In this document: positions 35,125 to 43,633 of the stretch, piece after piece
How the letters are laid out: each line of letters starts with the position of its first letter
Position numbering within the stretch: position 1 is the stretch's first letter
Assembly (NCBI RefSeq): GCF_001029505.1
Contig: NZ_LEKH01000003.1
Coordinates: 186,001-250,000, forward strand
Reading direction: 5' to 3'
Length of the DNA stretch: 64,000 nucleotides
DNA from: Rubrobacter aplysinae
Lineage (GTDB): Bacteria; Actinomycetota; Rubrobacteria; Rubrobacterales; Rubrobacteraceae
The notes under the pieces: model-generated
Databases searched by the model: none
Told to the model about the DNA's origin: nothing
Seen by the model: the letters and a program-made list of their open reading frames with translations, nothing else
Made by a program: the position numbers and the translations under genes

Positions 35125-35592
35125 TTGCGCGGAGATCACATCGAAGCCTTCTGGCAGGAGTATCTGAATATCCTTCCGCCAGACTCGACCGTGCGCAGCG
35201 AGAGCTACGATGCAGAGAGCTTCGGCGACTCACCCGAGATGGCTGACGAGATCGGCGCACTGGTAGCAAACGGAACCAAGACGGCGACCTGCTCCGCGCT
35301 GTGGGAGTGGGAATCCGAAGACGAGCCTCTCCCGGAGCCAGGCACAAAGTGTGTCATCCTGGACGGTCGGGACGAGCCGCTGTGCGTTATCGAGACCACC
35401 GAGGTCGAGATCCGGCCATATAGTGAGGTGGACGCCCGCTTCGCCTACGAGGAAGGCGAAGGAGATCGCTCGCTACAGTACTGGAGAGACGAGCACTGGC
35501 GCTTCTTCACCCGCTCGCTGGCGGAGATAGGCGAGGAGCCGACGCCCGAGATGCCGCTGGTGTGCGAGCGGTTTCAGATAGTGCATTCGTGA
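35125..35592 (+). CDS. ASCH-domain protein
   Basis: 155 residues. FGDSPEMADEIGALVANGTKTATCSALWEW is split by the family's GTKTATC core, and the end carries MPLVCERFQIV. ASCH domains resemble PUA folds and bind or process RNA or modified nucleosides; a relative is an amidohydrolase for N4-acetylcytidine. TTG start about 5 nt after GGGGAGA. Activity of this member is unknown. Confidence 0.85.
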   Translation: MRGDHIEAFWQEYLNILPPDSTVRSESYDAESFGDSPEMADEIGALVANGTKTATCSALWEWESEDEPLPEPGTKCVILDGRDEPLCVIETTEVEIRPYSEVDARFAYEEGEGDRSLQYWRDEHWRFFTRSLAEIGEEPTPEMPLVCERFQIVHS

Positions 35593-35616
35593 GTTTGATA
35601 GCTACACTAGGTTTGT

Positions 35617-36243
35617 ATGACTATGAGATTTTGCTTCCCTCAACTCAACAAAATTCATGAGATTTCCAAACGGCCAATCTTGGCAGTGGATCTCGGATTT
35701 GCTAATCGTAAGAAGTCTTGCGGGCTTGCCTCTCAGGAAGTGCAGAGCGAAGAATGTCAAGTCAAAGACCTGGACTTCGGACATTGTGTCCAGCGTACGG
35801 TCGAGTTTCTTTCGGAGAACAAAGATTCAGTACTTATTGTTGAAGCGCCACTCTCTGGTCTATTCGACTTTAAAGGCAACCCTAAAGGTCGCTTACCGTT
35901 TGAGAAAGGCGAGACCGGCACTAATCCAAGGTATTGGTACACAGGAGCCGGAGCCTCAGTTGGCCTCGGGGCGATATTCTTTTTCTCTCGCCTCCGTGAG
36001 CGTTTAGGCTCGACATCCAACGCAACGGTGAGTGTGGTCGAGGGATTTATCTCATTCAAGACCAGCCCAACCAAAGATTCCGAAGATGCGCTTGCCCTAT
36101 TAAAGGCTTTTCGCAACTCGCACGAGGAGGGATTATACGAGGTTACAGCAGGTATGGATGAGCGTTCGACTAGTTTTCTCAGTTTCGCCGGTCTCTGTTT
36201 ACCGGAGGCTTCCTGTCCCCTCGTTCTGGCTGTGGACGTATGA
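35617..36243 (+). CDS. AT-rich gene for a possible RNase H-like nuclease
   Basis: 208 residues. RPILAVDLGFANRKKSCGLA near residue 20 looks like the first Asp strand of an RNase H/RuvC fold, and VLIVEAPLSG near 72 like the next acidic strand (DUF429-like). TKDSEDALALLKAF near 150 could supply further acidic residues. Base composition and codon use are visibly AT-richer than both neighbours, so it is probably acquired. It sits between the ASCH gene and mre11. Fold assignment is tentative. Confidence 0.6.
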   Translation: MTMRFCFPQLNKIHEISKRPILAVDLGFANRKKSCGLASQEVQSEECQVKDLDFGHCVQRTVEFLSENKDSVLIVEAPLSGLFDFKGNPKGRLPFEKGETGTNPRYWYTGAGASVGLGAIFFFSRLRERLGSTSNATVSVVEGFISFKTSPTKDSEDALALLKAFRNSHEEGLYEVTAGMDERSTSFLSFAGLCLPEASCPLVLAVDV

Positions 36244-36282
36244 ACGCTCCACAAGTGTTTGTAAAACTGTAACACAGAACGT

Positions 36283-36312
36283 AGAAGCTACGACTAGAAT
36301 CGCGTAGCTTCT
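36283..36312 (+). promoter_or_regulatory. Perfect hairpin in the leader of mre11
   Basis: A 10-bp stem (AGAAGCTACG with CGTAGCTTCT) and a 10-nt loop end six bases before the AAAGGA ribosome site of mre11. No U-run follows, so it is a poor terminator on this strand. It may protect or regulate the mre11 message, or end the upstream foreign gene. Confidence 0.6.
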
Positions 36313-36331
36313 GAAAAGAAAGGATCGAAGT

Positions 36332-37501
36332 ATAGTCCGCATAGCCCACATCTCGGATACGCACCTCGGGTACAGCCGCTACGCGCGGCTCGACCCGGCG
36401 ACCAACCGCAACCAGCGGGAGGTGGACGTGCAGCGGGCCTACGAGCGGGTGGTGGATGAGGCGCTCGCACGGGACGTGGATCTCGTGTTGCACTCGGGGG
36501 ACGTGTTCGACACGGTGAGGCCGGCGACGCACGTGATTATCCACTTCCTCAAGCAGACAGCCCGAATAACGGCTGGCGCGGGCATCCCCTACCTGGTCAT
36601 AGCGGGCAACCACGAGACGCCGCGCCTGCGCACCACGACCGCCGCCCTGGAGTACGCGAACCTCGTGAACGCCGTCTCCGTCCACGGCTTCGAGCAAGAG
36701 TACCTCGCCCAGGAGATTGACGGTGTGACGGTCGGGTTCACGCTTGTACCGCACGGAGCGCTCGCCGACGTCGGGGCGGTTACGCCGGACCGGGACGCGG
36801 ACGTGAATATCCTCGTTACGCACGGGCTGGTGCCGAACCTGGAGAGCCGCCAGCACGAGATGGGCGAGGCCAACCTGCACGCCGGGATGCTCGAAGGCCG
36901 CTTCGACTACATAGCCCTCGGCCACTACCACGACTCCCATGAGCACAAGCCGAACGCCTTCTACGCCGGGGCGACCGAACGGTTCGGCTTCGGTGAGGTG
37001 GCCTCCTCGACCGGGTTCTCCATCGTCGAGTTCGATTCCGACGGGCTACAGAAAGTCGAGCACGTGCCGGTACAGGCGCGGGACATGATCGACCTGGACG
37101 TGATCCACGCCCGCGAGCTGGACGCCACTCAGCTCACCGAGGAGATCCGGAAGCGCACCGAGAGCGTCGAGCTAGACGGCGCGATGGTCCGTCTGCGAGC
37201 CTACGACGTGCGGCGCGGCGTCGCAAGCGGCGTGGACCGGGAGCTAATACGCGACCTCCAGCGCCGCTGCCTCTCCTTCGACCTCGACCTCCGCCCCGAG
37301 GAGCGCGCCGACGCCCCCGGCGAGGATAGCGAGCGTCCCTCCGCAGCCTTTGGGCCGCTCACGGAGGAGTTCTCCGCCTTCGTCGCCGAGCGCCGGGAGC
37401 AGGGGGATCTGGAGAAGGAGTTCGCCGAGGAGTTTCTGGAGAAGGGCAAAGCGTACCTGTCCCGGGCGGCGAGCAGCGAGCCCGCGGAGGAGGATAGTTG
37501 A
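36332..37501 (+). CDS. sbcD: Mre11/SbcD-type nuclease subunit, apparent AUA start
   Basis: About 389 residues. The first phosphoesterase motif (HISDTHLGYSRY) lies upstream of every ATG, GTG or TTG in frame; the first standard start, a GTG at 36422, would delete it. Reading from ATA gives (M)VRIAHISDTHLG, the usual family start, 7 nt after AAAGGA. VLHSGDVFDT, IAGNHETPRL and ALGHYHDSHEH complete the metal site. The C-terminal capping domain runs to about 300, then an acidic tail. It nicks and trims DNA ends with Rad50. The 3' end overlaps rad50 as TTGA. Confidence 0.9.
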   Translation: MVRIAHISDTHLGYSRYARLDPATNRNQREVDVQRAYERVVDEALARDVDLVLHSGDVFDTVRPATHVIIHFLKQTARITAGAGIPYLVIAGNHETPRLRTTTAALEYANLVNAVSVHGFEQEYLAQEIDGVTVGFTLVPHGALADVGAVTPDRDADVNILVTHGLVPNLESRQHEMGEANLHAGMLEGRFDYIALGHYHDSHEHKPNAFYAGATERFGFGEVASSTGFSIVEFDSDGLQKVEHVPVQARDMIDLDVIHARELDATQLTEEIRKRTESVELDGAMVRLRAYDVRRGVASGVDRELIRDLQRRCLSFDLDLRPEERADAPGEDSERPSAAFGPLTEEFSAFVAERREQGDLEKEFAEEFLEKGKAYLSRAASSEPAEEDS

Positions 37502-40359
37502 ACCTCGAACGGCTGTACATCCAGAACTACAAGCAGCTCCGGGAGCCGATCGAGCTGAGGCCGCCGGAGGGTGCTATAGGCGTGATCGGGGCCAACGGCA
37601 CCGGCAAGTCCAGCCTGTTCGAGAGCATCCTGTGGGCCTTCTTCGGCACCCGCTCGGGAGACCAACGTATCTCCAATGCTCTGATCCCCTGGTCCGGCGG
37701 CTCCACCAAGGACCCGACCGTCGTCGAGGCTACGCTCTCCATCGGCGGCCGCCCCTACACCGTCCGCCGCCAGCTAAGGAGCGGCCAGACCACCGCCGAG
37801 GCGAAGGACCCGGACGGCTCCGTAGTCGTGAGCGGGGCGTCGGACGTGACGAAGTGGGCCCAGGCGCACCTGCTGGGGATGGACCGCACGGCGTTCGAGG
37901 CGACGTTCTTCGCCCGTCAGAAGGAGCTAAAGTTCTTCGCCCAGGACGACGGCATAAGCCGGGTGCGCCGCGTCAGCCGCATGCTCGGCATCAACAGCGT
38001 CGAGGACGCCCAGAAGCTCCTGCGCGACGACCGCAACGGCCTGCGCGCCGAGGCCCGGAGCATCGAGTCCCGCCTCGAGGAGGCCGACGTCGAGGGCCAC
38101 AGGCGGGAGCTGGAAGAGGCCCAGACCGAGTCGGGGCGCATAGAGGAGGAGCTAGAGAAAGTATCGACCCGACACGACGAGGCCGCCGCAGAGCTAGAAG
38201 CAGACCGCCAGAAGCGCCGCGCGCTGGAGGAGAGCTACCGCAAGCACGTCGAGGCGACGAACCGGTTGCGCCAGGCCGGGGGCGAGCGGGATCGCGCCGC
38301 CGACCGCGCCGAGAACGCCCGCAAGACCCTCGCCGAACTCTCCGAGGCCGAGAGTGAGCTATCCGGGCTCAAGCCCGAGGCTGAGAGACTGCCCGGCGTC
38401 GAGGAGGAGCTTGCGTGGCTGGAGGAGGAGCGCCAGAAGGCCGAGCGTCTGGAGCGCGCCAGAGAGGAGCGCAAGGAGTCCCAGACCGCCCTGGCCCGCG
38501 CCGAGTCCGGGCTGTGGAAGACGCTTGACGGTCTCGACGACCCCGAGCGCCCCGAGCCGCTGTCCGGCTGGAACGACCTGTTCGGGCTGGAAGGCGAGCG
38601 GTTCTTCGCGGAGTCCGTGCGAGTCCTGGGACTGGCCGCCGGGGAGCTGGATAGCGCCGAGGGGCGCTTATCCGGGCTGGAGCGGCTGCGGGAGGATCAC
38701 GCCGCCCTCTCCGAATCCCGGGCCGAGTCCGAGAGGCTCCGGGAGCGCCACGAGGCCGCGCAGACGGAGGTCGAGAGGCTGGAGGCTGAGATCGGGGAGC
38801 TCTCCGGCGGCGAGGACCTGGAGGAGCGGGAGAAGGCCCTGCGCGAGGAGGCCGAGACGCTGCGCGAGCTTTCGGCGAACCGCCGGGGGACGGCAAACTC
38901 CCTGGAGCAGGAGGCGAAGAACGTCGAGAAGGCCCGCGAGGCCATAGAGCGCGGCGCCGAGGAACACTGCCCCACCTGTCACCGCCCCTTCGACGAGGGC
39001 GAGCAGGACGAGATCCTGGAGAGCCTCACCCGCCAGGCCTCCGGCACGAGAAACAGGGCCGAGAAGAGCCGCGAGGAGGCCGCCCGCCACGCCGCCGACG
39101 CCGAGCGCGCCGAGGAGCGGCTGCAGAGGGTGGGCGGCCTCCTCAAGCGCTGGCGCGGGCTGCGCGAGGAGCTCTCCAGCGCCCGCAGCACGGTCTCGGA
39201 TCGCAGGGAGTCGCTGGCCGAAGCCCAGAAACGCGTCTCCGAGCTCGAAGAGTCACTCGCCGGCGAGGAGCCGCCGGAGGAAGAGCATCTGACGGAAGCT
39301 CGCGCCTGCTGCGAGGAGCTCCGGGCGCTGCGCGACGCGCTCCCCGGAGTAAAGAGCCTCGCCCGCGAGCACGAGGAGCAGTCCAGGCGGCTGGAGAAGG
39401 TAAAGACGGAGATACAGTCCCTCTCGGAGGTGGCCTACGACGCCGAGGCTCACCGCGCCAAGCAGCAGGAGAAGACCCGCCTCGAGCGTGCCGCCGGCCG
39501 CGCCGAGGAGCTGGAGCGCCGCCTCGCCACCCGCCCGCAGGTAGAAGAGACGCTGGCCGAGGCCGAGAAGGGGCAGCGGGAGGCAGAGGATCGGGCGGAG
39601 GCCGTAAAGACCGAGCTTGCGGAGCTAGCCTTCGACGAGAGGGAGTACGCCGCCGCCGGAGAGCGGGTCACGGAGTCCGAGAAGCGGGTGGCGGAGCTGC
39701 GCGATGAGCGCGAGCGACTCGGCGGCGAGTGGAAGGACGCCGACAACCGCATCGGGCGAGCCAAGGCCGAGCTAAAGCGCCTCGACGACGACCGCAAGCT
39801 GGCGAACCGCCGCAGCGCCGAGGCCGCCCGCATGGACGAGATGGACGGGCTGTTCACCGAGTTCTTCCGTGGGCTGACCTCCCGCGTGAGGCCGGCGCTG
39901 GAGGCGGAGGCCTCCGATCTCATCCGCGAGCTAACCGACGGTCGTTACGAAAGCATGGAGTTCGACGACAACTATCGGGTCAAGCTCGTGGACCGCTTCG
40001 ACGACTCCTACCCCGTCGAGCGGTTCTCGGGCGGAGAGGCCGACGTCGCGAGCCTGTCGGCGCGGGTCGCGCTGTCCAAGATCATCGCCCAGAAGAGCAC
40101 CGAGTCTCTAGGCTTCCTCGTGCTCGACGAGGTCTTCGGCAGCCTGGACGCCGACCGGCGCTCGAACGTGCTAATGGCGCTGGAGCGACTCAAACGCTCC
40201 TTCGGCCAGATCTTCATCATCTCCCACGTCGGCGAGGTGCAAGAGTCCGCCCTGATGGACGAGGTGTGGAACCTCGAGGAGGACGATGAGGGCCGCTCCA
40301 CGGTCAAGCGCGTCGAGCAGGGTACGGGCGCGGGAGAAGTCGCGGAGGCCCTGGGCTAG
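37498..40359 (+). CDS. sbcC: Rad50/SbcC-type SMC ATPase
   Basis: 953 residues. Walker A is GANGTGKSSLFES (Lys37). Two long heptad-rich coiled coils flank the zinc hook CPTC (Cys491 and Cys494). The signature FSGGEADVASLSAR is at about 843, and Walker B LVLDEVFGSLDADRR at about 880. It dimerises through hook and heads and clamps DNA for Mre11. TTG start overlapping the mre11 stop. Its stop and that of the convergent MOSC gene share one CTAG. Confidence 0.95.
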   Translation: MNLERLYIQNYKQLREPIELRPPEGAIGVIGANGTGKSSLFESILWAFFGTRSGDQRISNALIPWSGGSTKDPTVVEATLSIGGRPYTVRRQLRSGQTTAEAKDPDGSVVVSGASDVTKWAQAHLLGMDRTAFEATFFARQKELKFFAQDDGISRVRRVSRMLGINSVEDAQKLLRDDRNGLRAEARSIESRLEEADVEGHRRELEEAQTESGRIEEELEKVSTRHDEAAAELEADRQKRRALEESYRKHVEATNRLRQAGGERDRAADRAENARKTLAELSEAESELSGLKPEAERLPGVEEELAWLEEERQKAERLERAREERKESQTALARAESGLWKTLDGLDDPERPEPLSGWNDLFGLEGERFFAESVRVLGLAAGELDSAEGRLSGLERLREDHAALSESRAESERLRERHEAAQTEVERLEAEIGELSGGEDLEEREKALREEAETLRELSANRRGTANSLEQEAKNVEKAREAIERGAEEHCPTCHRPFDEGEQDEILESLTRQASGTRNRAEKSREEAARHAADAERAEERLQRVGGLLKRWRGLREELSSARSTVSDRRESLAEAQKRVSELEESLAGEEPPEEEHLTEARACCEELRALRDALPGVKSLAREHEEQSRRLEKVKTEIQSLSEVAYDAEAHRAKQQEKTRLERAAGRAEELERRLATRPQVEETLAEAEKGQREAEDRAEAVKTELAELAFDEREYAAAGERVTESEKRVAELRDERERLGGEWKDADNRIGRAKAELKRLDDDRKLANRRSAEAARMDEMDGLFTEFFRGLTSRVRPALEAEASDLIRELTDGRYESMEFDDNYRVKLVDRFDDSYPVERFSGGEADVASLSARVALSKIIAQKSTESLGFLVLDEVFGSLDADRRSNVLMALERLKRSFGQIFIISHVGEVQESALMDEVWNLEEDDEGRSTVKRVEQGTGAGEVAEALG

Positions 40360-41072
40360 CCGGGCTGAGGACCCGAGAGCCGCGGCGCGGTATCCTCTTC
40401 CTCACCGGTGAGACGCTTCTCGAAGGTGCGCCGCCAGGAGAGGGACAGCTCCTCGACTCCGAGCAGCCGCTCCGTGGCCTCCAGGTCGTCCTCGTCGTGG
40501 TGCATTATCCGGTTCGCCTCTGAGACCGGGGCCTCCGGCGCGGGCCGCTCCACCAGGTACAGTTCGTCTCCCGCCGCGACCCGGCCCTCCTCTAGCACCC
40601 GGAAATAGAAGCCCGTGAGACTGGACTGCTGTACCCGGAGTGCGAGCTCTCTCTCGCCATAACGGGCGGCCAGCTTGTAGCAGGGCCTGCGCGGCTGGCT
40701 GACCTGCACCGCCGCCTCCCCGACGCGGAACACGTCGCCGATGCAGACGCCGGGCTCGGTAAGGCCCTGCGTGGAGAAGTTCTCGCCGAAAGCCGCCGGC
40801 GGGAGTTCCCGCCCGAGCCTCTCCGCCCAGTACGGGTAGTGTTCCAGAGGGTAGACGCAGGCCGCCTTCTCCGGGCCGCCGTGGGCCTTGAGATCCGCCT
40901 GTCCGTCGCCCGCGAGCCCGGTCCGGGAGAGCCACACCTTACCCTGAACCGGGCTCTTCACGAAGCCACTCTGGACCGCTTTGCCGCGGTTATCGAGCGG
41001 CGCGGGCAGCCCGGCGTTCAGGGAGAGTAGACTCGCCACAGCCTCCGTCTCGTCTCGCGTCAAGCTCACCAC
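40356..41072 (-). CDS. YiiM-like MOSC-domain protein
   Basis: 238 residues. LAGDGQADLKAHGGPEKAAC, ERLGRELPPAAFGENFSTQG and QVSQPRRPCYKL (candidate Cys near 145) are the MOSC/YiiM signatures. Family members handle molybdenum-cofactor-type sulfur or reduce N-hydroxylated bases. Either of two consecutive GTG codons could start, after GAGGAGG. Convergent with rad50. Confidence 0.9.
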   Translation of the reverse strand: MVSLTRDETEAVASLLSLNAGLPAPLDNRGKAVQSGFVKSPVQGKVWLSRTGLAGDGQADLKAHGGPEKAACVYPLEHYPYWAERLGRELPPAAFGENFSTQGLTEPGVCIGDVFRVGEAAVQVSQPRRPCYKLAARYGERELALRVQQSSLTGFYFRVLEEGRVAAGDELYLVERPAPEAPVSEANRIMHHDEDDLEATERLLGVEELSLSWRRTFEKRLTGEEEDTAPRLSGPQPG

Positions 41073-41104
41073 CTCCTCGCGGTTACTCTACCGGAAGTTC
41101 GCGG

Positions 41105-41176
41105 CGGGACCAAGCCGGGATACGAGCTCCCCGGCGTCGCGGTCCTCGAGGTCCTGCACCCCGAACTCCGCGCCGC
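41105..41176. repeat. 72-bp direct repeat, left copy
   Basis: Matches 42070-42141, the 3' end of the YdbT-like PH-domain gene, with 3 mismatches in 72 bp and the same orientation. The two copies flank the rad50 fragment and vapBC. In this copy the reading frame is an isolated gene tail. Confidence 0.85.
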
Positions 41177-41330
41177 GCCTCGACCTTCTGGTGCAAGACG
41201 AGGTCTTCGGCAGCCTCGGCGCCAGCAGGAAATCGAGCGTGCTCATGGCTCTTGAGCGGCTTACGCGGCCGTTCGGCGTGATCCCTTCACATAGTACGTC
41301 GGCGAGGTGCGGAATCTCTAAGAGGGCGCC
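41177..41330 (+). pseudogene. Decayed fragment of a rad50 C-terminus
   Basis: Reads LDLLVQDEVFGSL, then SVLMALERLTRPFG, collinear with Walker B and the following helix of the intact Rad50 (LGFLVLDEVFGSL, NVLMALERLKRSFG). After about 38 residues the frame shifts relative to Rad50, yet the DNA still matches (cgtcggcgaggtgc). No ATPase head or start is present. It is more diverged from the local rad50 than the adjoining 72-bp repeat is from its twin, so the pieces have different histories. Confidence 0.75.
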
Positions 41331-41354
41331 GGCGCCGCGGCGCGGTCAAGCAAT

Positions 41355-41765
41355 TCAGAAACCCTCCGTAACCGTAAAATCCACCACCCGCAGACCGGCC
41401 ACGCGCCCAAACTCGCGCGCGTTAAGGCTCACGAGCGAAAGATCCCGGGAGCGGGCAAGCGCGGCTATAAGCAGATCGTTGGGCCCGATGGGCGTTCCAG
41501 CTCTTTCGAGATCCGCCCGGATCACCCCGTACTCCTCGGCGGCGCGATCGTCGAAGGGCTGGCTGGCGAAAGGCTTGAAGAACCTGCGCAAGACCTCCAA
41601 GTTGTGCTCGACCCACTCGCTCTTCCGGGCCCCGTAGTATAGCTCGGCCTTGGTTACGCCGCTCAGAACCACGGAGGAGGGCGCACGCTCCGCCAACCAG
41701 CGCGTAGCCTCTCGTCGGCCTTTGATCAGGGCTATGGCGGCATCCGTATCCAGCAGATACCTCAT
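41355..41765 (-). CDS. vapC: VapC-type PIN-domain toxin
   Basis: 136 residues. YLLDTDAAIALIKG, VTKAELYYGA and GPNDLLIAALA supply the PIN acidic residues; the last conserved block is LVSLNAREFGRV. VapC enzymes cleave tRNA or rRNA. ATG overlaps the vapB stop as ATGA; the longer open frame upstream is vapB territory. Confidence 0.92.
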   Translation of the reverse strand: MRYLLDTDAAIALIKGRREATRWLAERAPSSVVLSGVTKAELYYGARKSEWVEHNLEVLRRFFKPFASQPFDDRAAEEYGVIRADLERAGTPIGPNDLLIAALARSRDLSLVSLNAREFGRVAGLRVVDFTVTEGF

Positions 41766-42013
41766 CCCGGTTCTCCGCCCAGAGCCTCTCGTATCTCGTA
41801 GTCTTCCTGTGAAGGCCGCTCTAGCTCGCCGGCCCAGCCTCCGAGCACCTCCTCGAAAAACCCTTCGGGCCAACCCTCTTCGCCGATCTCACGAGCCACG
41901 ACCTCCGCCAGATAAGCCGAGACAGACATACCCCGTTCTCTGGCCCGGCTCTTCAAAGACTCCGCCGTGCCCTCCGGCACGTAAAGGTGAAGCTGCGGCA
42001 CTCGTACCTCCAA
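41762..42013 (-). CDS. vapB: VapB-type antitoxin
   Basis: 83 residues. The N-terminus (PQLHLYVPEGTAESLKSRA then MSVSAYLAEVVAREI) is a ribbon-helix-helix DNA-binding domain; the C-terminal part, with FFEEVLGGWAGELERPSQ, should bind the toxin. It lies directly upstream of and overlaps vapC, the usual autoregulated arrangement. Confidence 0.88.
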   Translation of the reverse strand: MEVRVPQLHLYVPEGTAESLKSRARERGMSVSAYLAEVVAREIGEEGWPEGFFEEVLGGWAGELERPSQEDYEIREALGGEPG

Positions 42014-42058
42014 TCCTTTTTAGCAAATATACCACATATATTGAGTATATTTCCGGCG

Positions 42059-43633
42059 TTAGAGCCGGACGGGACCAAGCCAGGATACGAGCTCCCTGGC
42101 GTCGTGGTCCTCGAGGTCCTGCACCCCGAACTCCGCGCCGCCCGAGCCGGAGGCGACCCGGACCCGCAGGTGGGCGAGACCCGCCCTGCGTTGCAGGGGG
42201 TTGGAAACGGAGCTCCGGGACTGGAGCTTGCGGCGCGGGGCGAGCGCCGTGGTGCGGGCCAGGGCGCGCGAGCGGAGCACCACACACCCGGCAGCGTAGC
42301 TCCAGCCCGCATCCCGGTGGCGCAGCCAGCCCAGGAGCGCGGAGAGCGCGAGCAGCAAGAGGGCGGCGGGGTACGACCAGGCCGGTAGGGAGAGCCCGGA
42401 GGCGTAGAACGAGGTTAGCGCTAACGCGAGAAGGACGGCGGCCGGCGCGAGCGCCCGGAACACGTAGCGGCGCAGGGAGCGTGGAGGCGGCCTCTTCAGG
42501 GAAGCCGCGGTGAGCGCGCCCGAGAACTCCGGCACGGCGTCCCGCAGGAAATCCGGCGCGGCGCGGCGCGGCAGGAGCGGGAAAAGCGTGGTCGAGACGC
42601 CGGACTCGCTGCCGCCGTAGCCCGCGCTCTCCACCCGGAGCATGACGAGGCCGAGCGGCTGGCGCAGGATGCCTTCCACCAGCTGCACGGCCTGGATGCG
42701 GGCGAGCGGGATAGTAGCCTCCCGCTTCTCCAGCAGGCCGCGCCGGATATACAGGAACTCCTCGTCGCGGGAGAGGGTGAAGCCCGCGTAGGCCAGCACC
42801 GTGCCCGCTATAGCCAGCAGCCAGGCGAACACCCCTATGGCGATCGCCACGACGAGCACGGCCGTTACGGAGCTCGGGGCGAGAGAGTCGTACAGCCGCC
42901 GGACAAAACCCTCGGTAAAGAACTCGTCGAAGATCTGGGAGCCGACCGCGACGACGGAGAGGGCGACCCCGATCTGGCCGCTCGTCGCGCCCGCTATAAG
43001 GAGCTCCCGGGAGAGGAGACGTCTTATCTCGCGCGGACCACTCTCCTCGTCCCCGGCGGGCTCTACGACTCCACCCTCTATGGCGCGGCGCAGCTCCGCG
43101 GCCGAGGCCCGACTCAGGGCGGGGAGCGAGGCGTCGGACTCCTCCACCCCGCCTCCGGCGGTCTCCACCCGCAACTCCACGACGCCGAAGATGCGCTGCA
43201 CGACGCCCCGCACCGTATCCACGGACTGGACGTGATCCAGCGGTATAGTCCGCTCGCTTTTCTGCAAGACGCCGCGGCGCAGGTAGAAGGCCGGGCCCGA
43301 GACGCTGTAGGTCGTGGCGCGCCAGGATAAAAACCCCCAGGCTCCCGCCCCGACCACCAGCACGGCGACCCCGAGCATCACCAGCAACAGGGTGGTGGGC
43401 CGGAGCCCGCCGCTAAACAGCGCCGCCACGCCCGGTATCGCGGCGGCCCCGGCCCACTGACGGGCGGATCTCAAGGCGGAGATGATCATGGCCGCCGGGT
43501 GCAGGCGGGAGGGCCCGACCGAGACCTCTGCGCCGCTCTCTACACCGGATACACCGCCGGGCTCCGGGCCGGAATCCGGGTCCGCCTCGTGGGGCTCCTC
43601 CCTCTCCGGGTGGCTCTCCGGATCAGAGCTCAT
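42059..43633 (-). CDS. YdbT-like membrane protein with bacterial PH domains
   Basis: About 524 residues with several bPH_2 domains between membrane helices. Motifs such as SVSGPAFYLRRGVLQKSERTIPLDHVQSV, split across a PH strand set, and YIRRGLLEKREATIPLARIQAVQ recur. ATG after GGGAGCAGG, overlapping the smaller PH protein by 11 bp. The two-gene YdbS/YdbT arrangement is common in Gram-positive bacteria; function is unclear (membrane stress or antimicrobial resistance has been suggested). The last 72 bp are duplicated at 41105-41176. Confidence 0.85.
   Translation of the reverse strand: MSSDPESHPEREEPHEADPDSGPEPGGVSGVESGAEVSVGPSRLHPAAMIISALRSARQWAGAAAIPGVAALFSGGLRPTTLLLVMLGVAVLVVGAGAWGFLSWRATTYSVSGPAFYLRRGVLQKSERTIPLDHVQSVDTVRGVVQRIFGVVELRVETAGGGVEESDASLPALSRASAAELRRAIEGGVVEPAGDEESGPREIRRLLSRELLIAGATSGQIGVALSVVAVGSQIFDEFFTEGFVRRLYDSLAPSSVTAVLVVAIAIGVFAWLLAIAGTVLAYAGFTLSRDEEFLYIRRGLLEKREATIPLARIQAVQLVEGILRQPLGLVMLRVESAGYGGSESGVSTTLFPLLPRRAAPDFLRDAVPEFSGALTAASLKRPPPRSLRRYVFRALAPAAVLLALALTSFYASGLSLPAWSYPAALLLLALSALLGWLRHRDAGWSYAAGCVVLRSRALARTTALAPRRKLQSRSSVSNPLQRRAGLAHLRVRVASGSGGAEFGVQDLEDHDARELVSWLGPVRL
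42070..42141. repeat. 72-bp direct repeat, right copy (inside the PH-domain gene)
   Basis: The intact gene end encoding about the last 24 residues (DLEDHDARELVSWLGPV). The twin copy at 41105 encodes the same with three base changes. Together they bound an 893-bp segment. Confidence 0.85.

Noticed and set aside
36422-37501. mre11 starting at the first GTG
   Set aside because: Would remove the DxH metal-binding motif that is encoded intact and in frame upstream.
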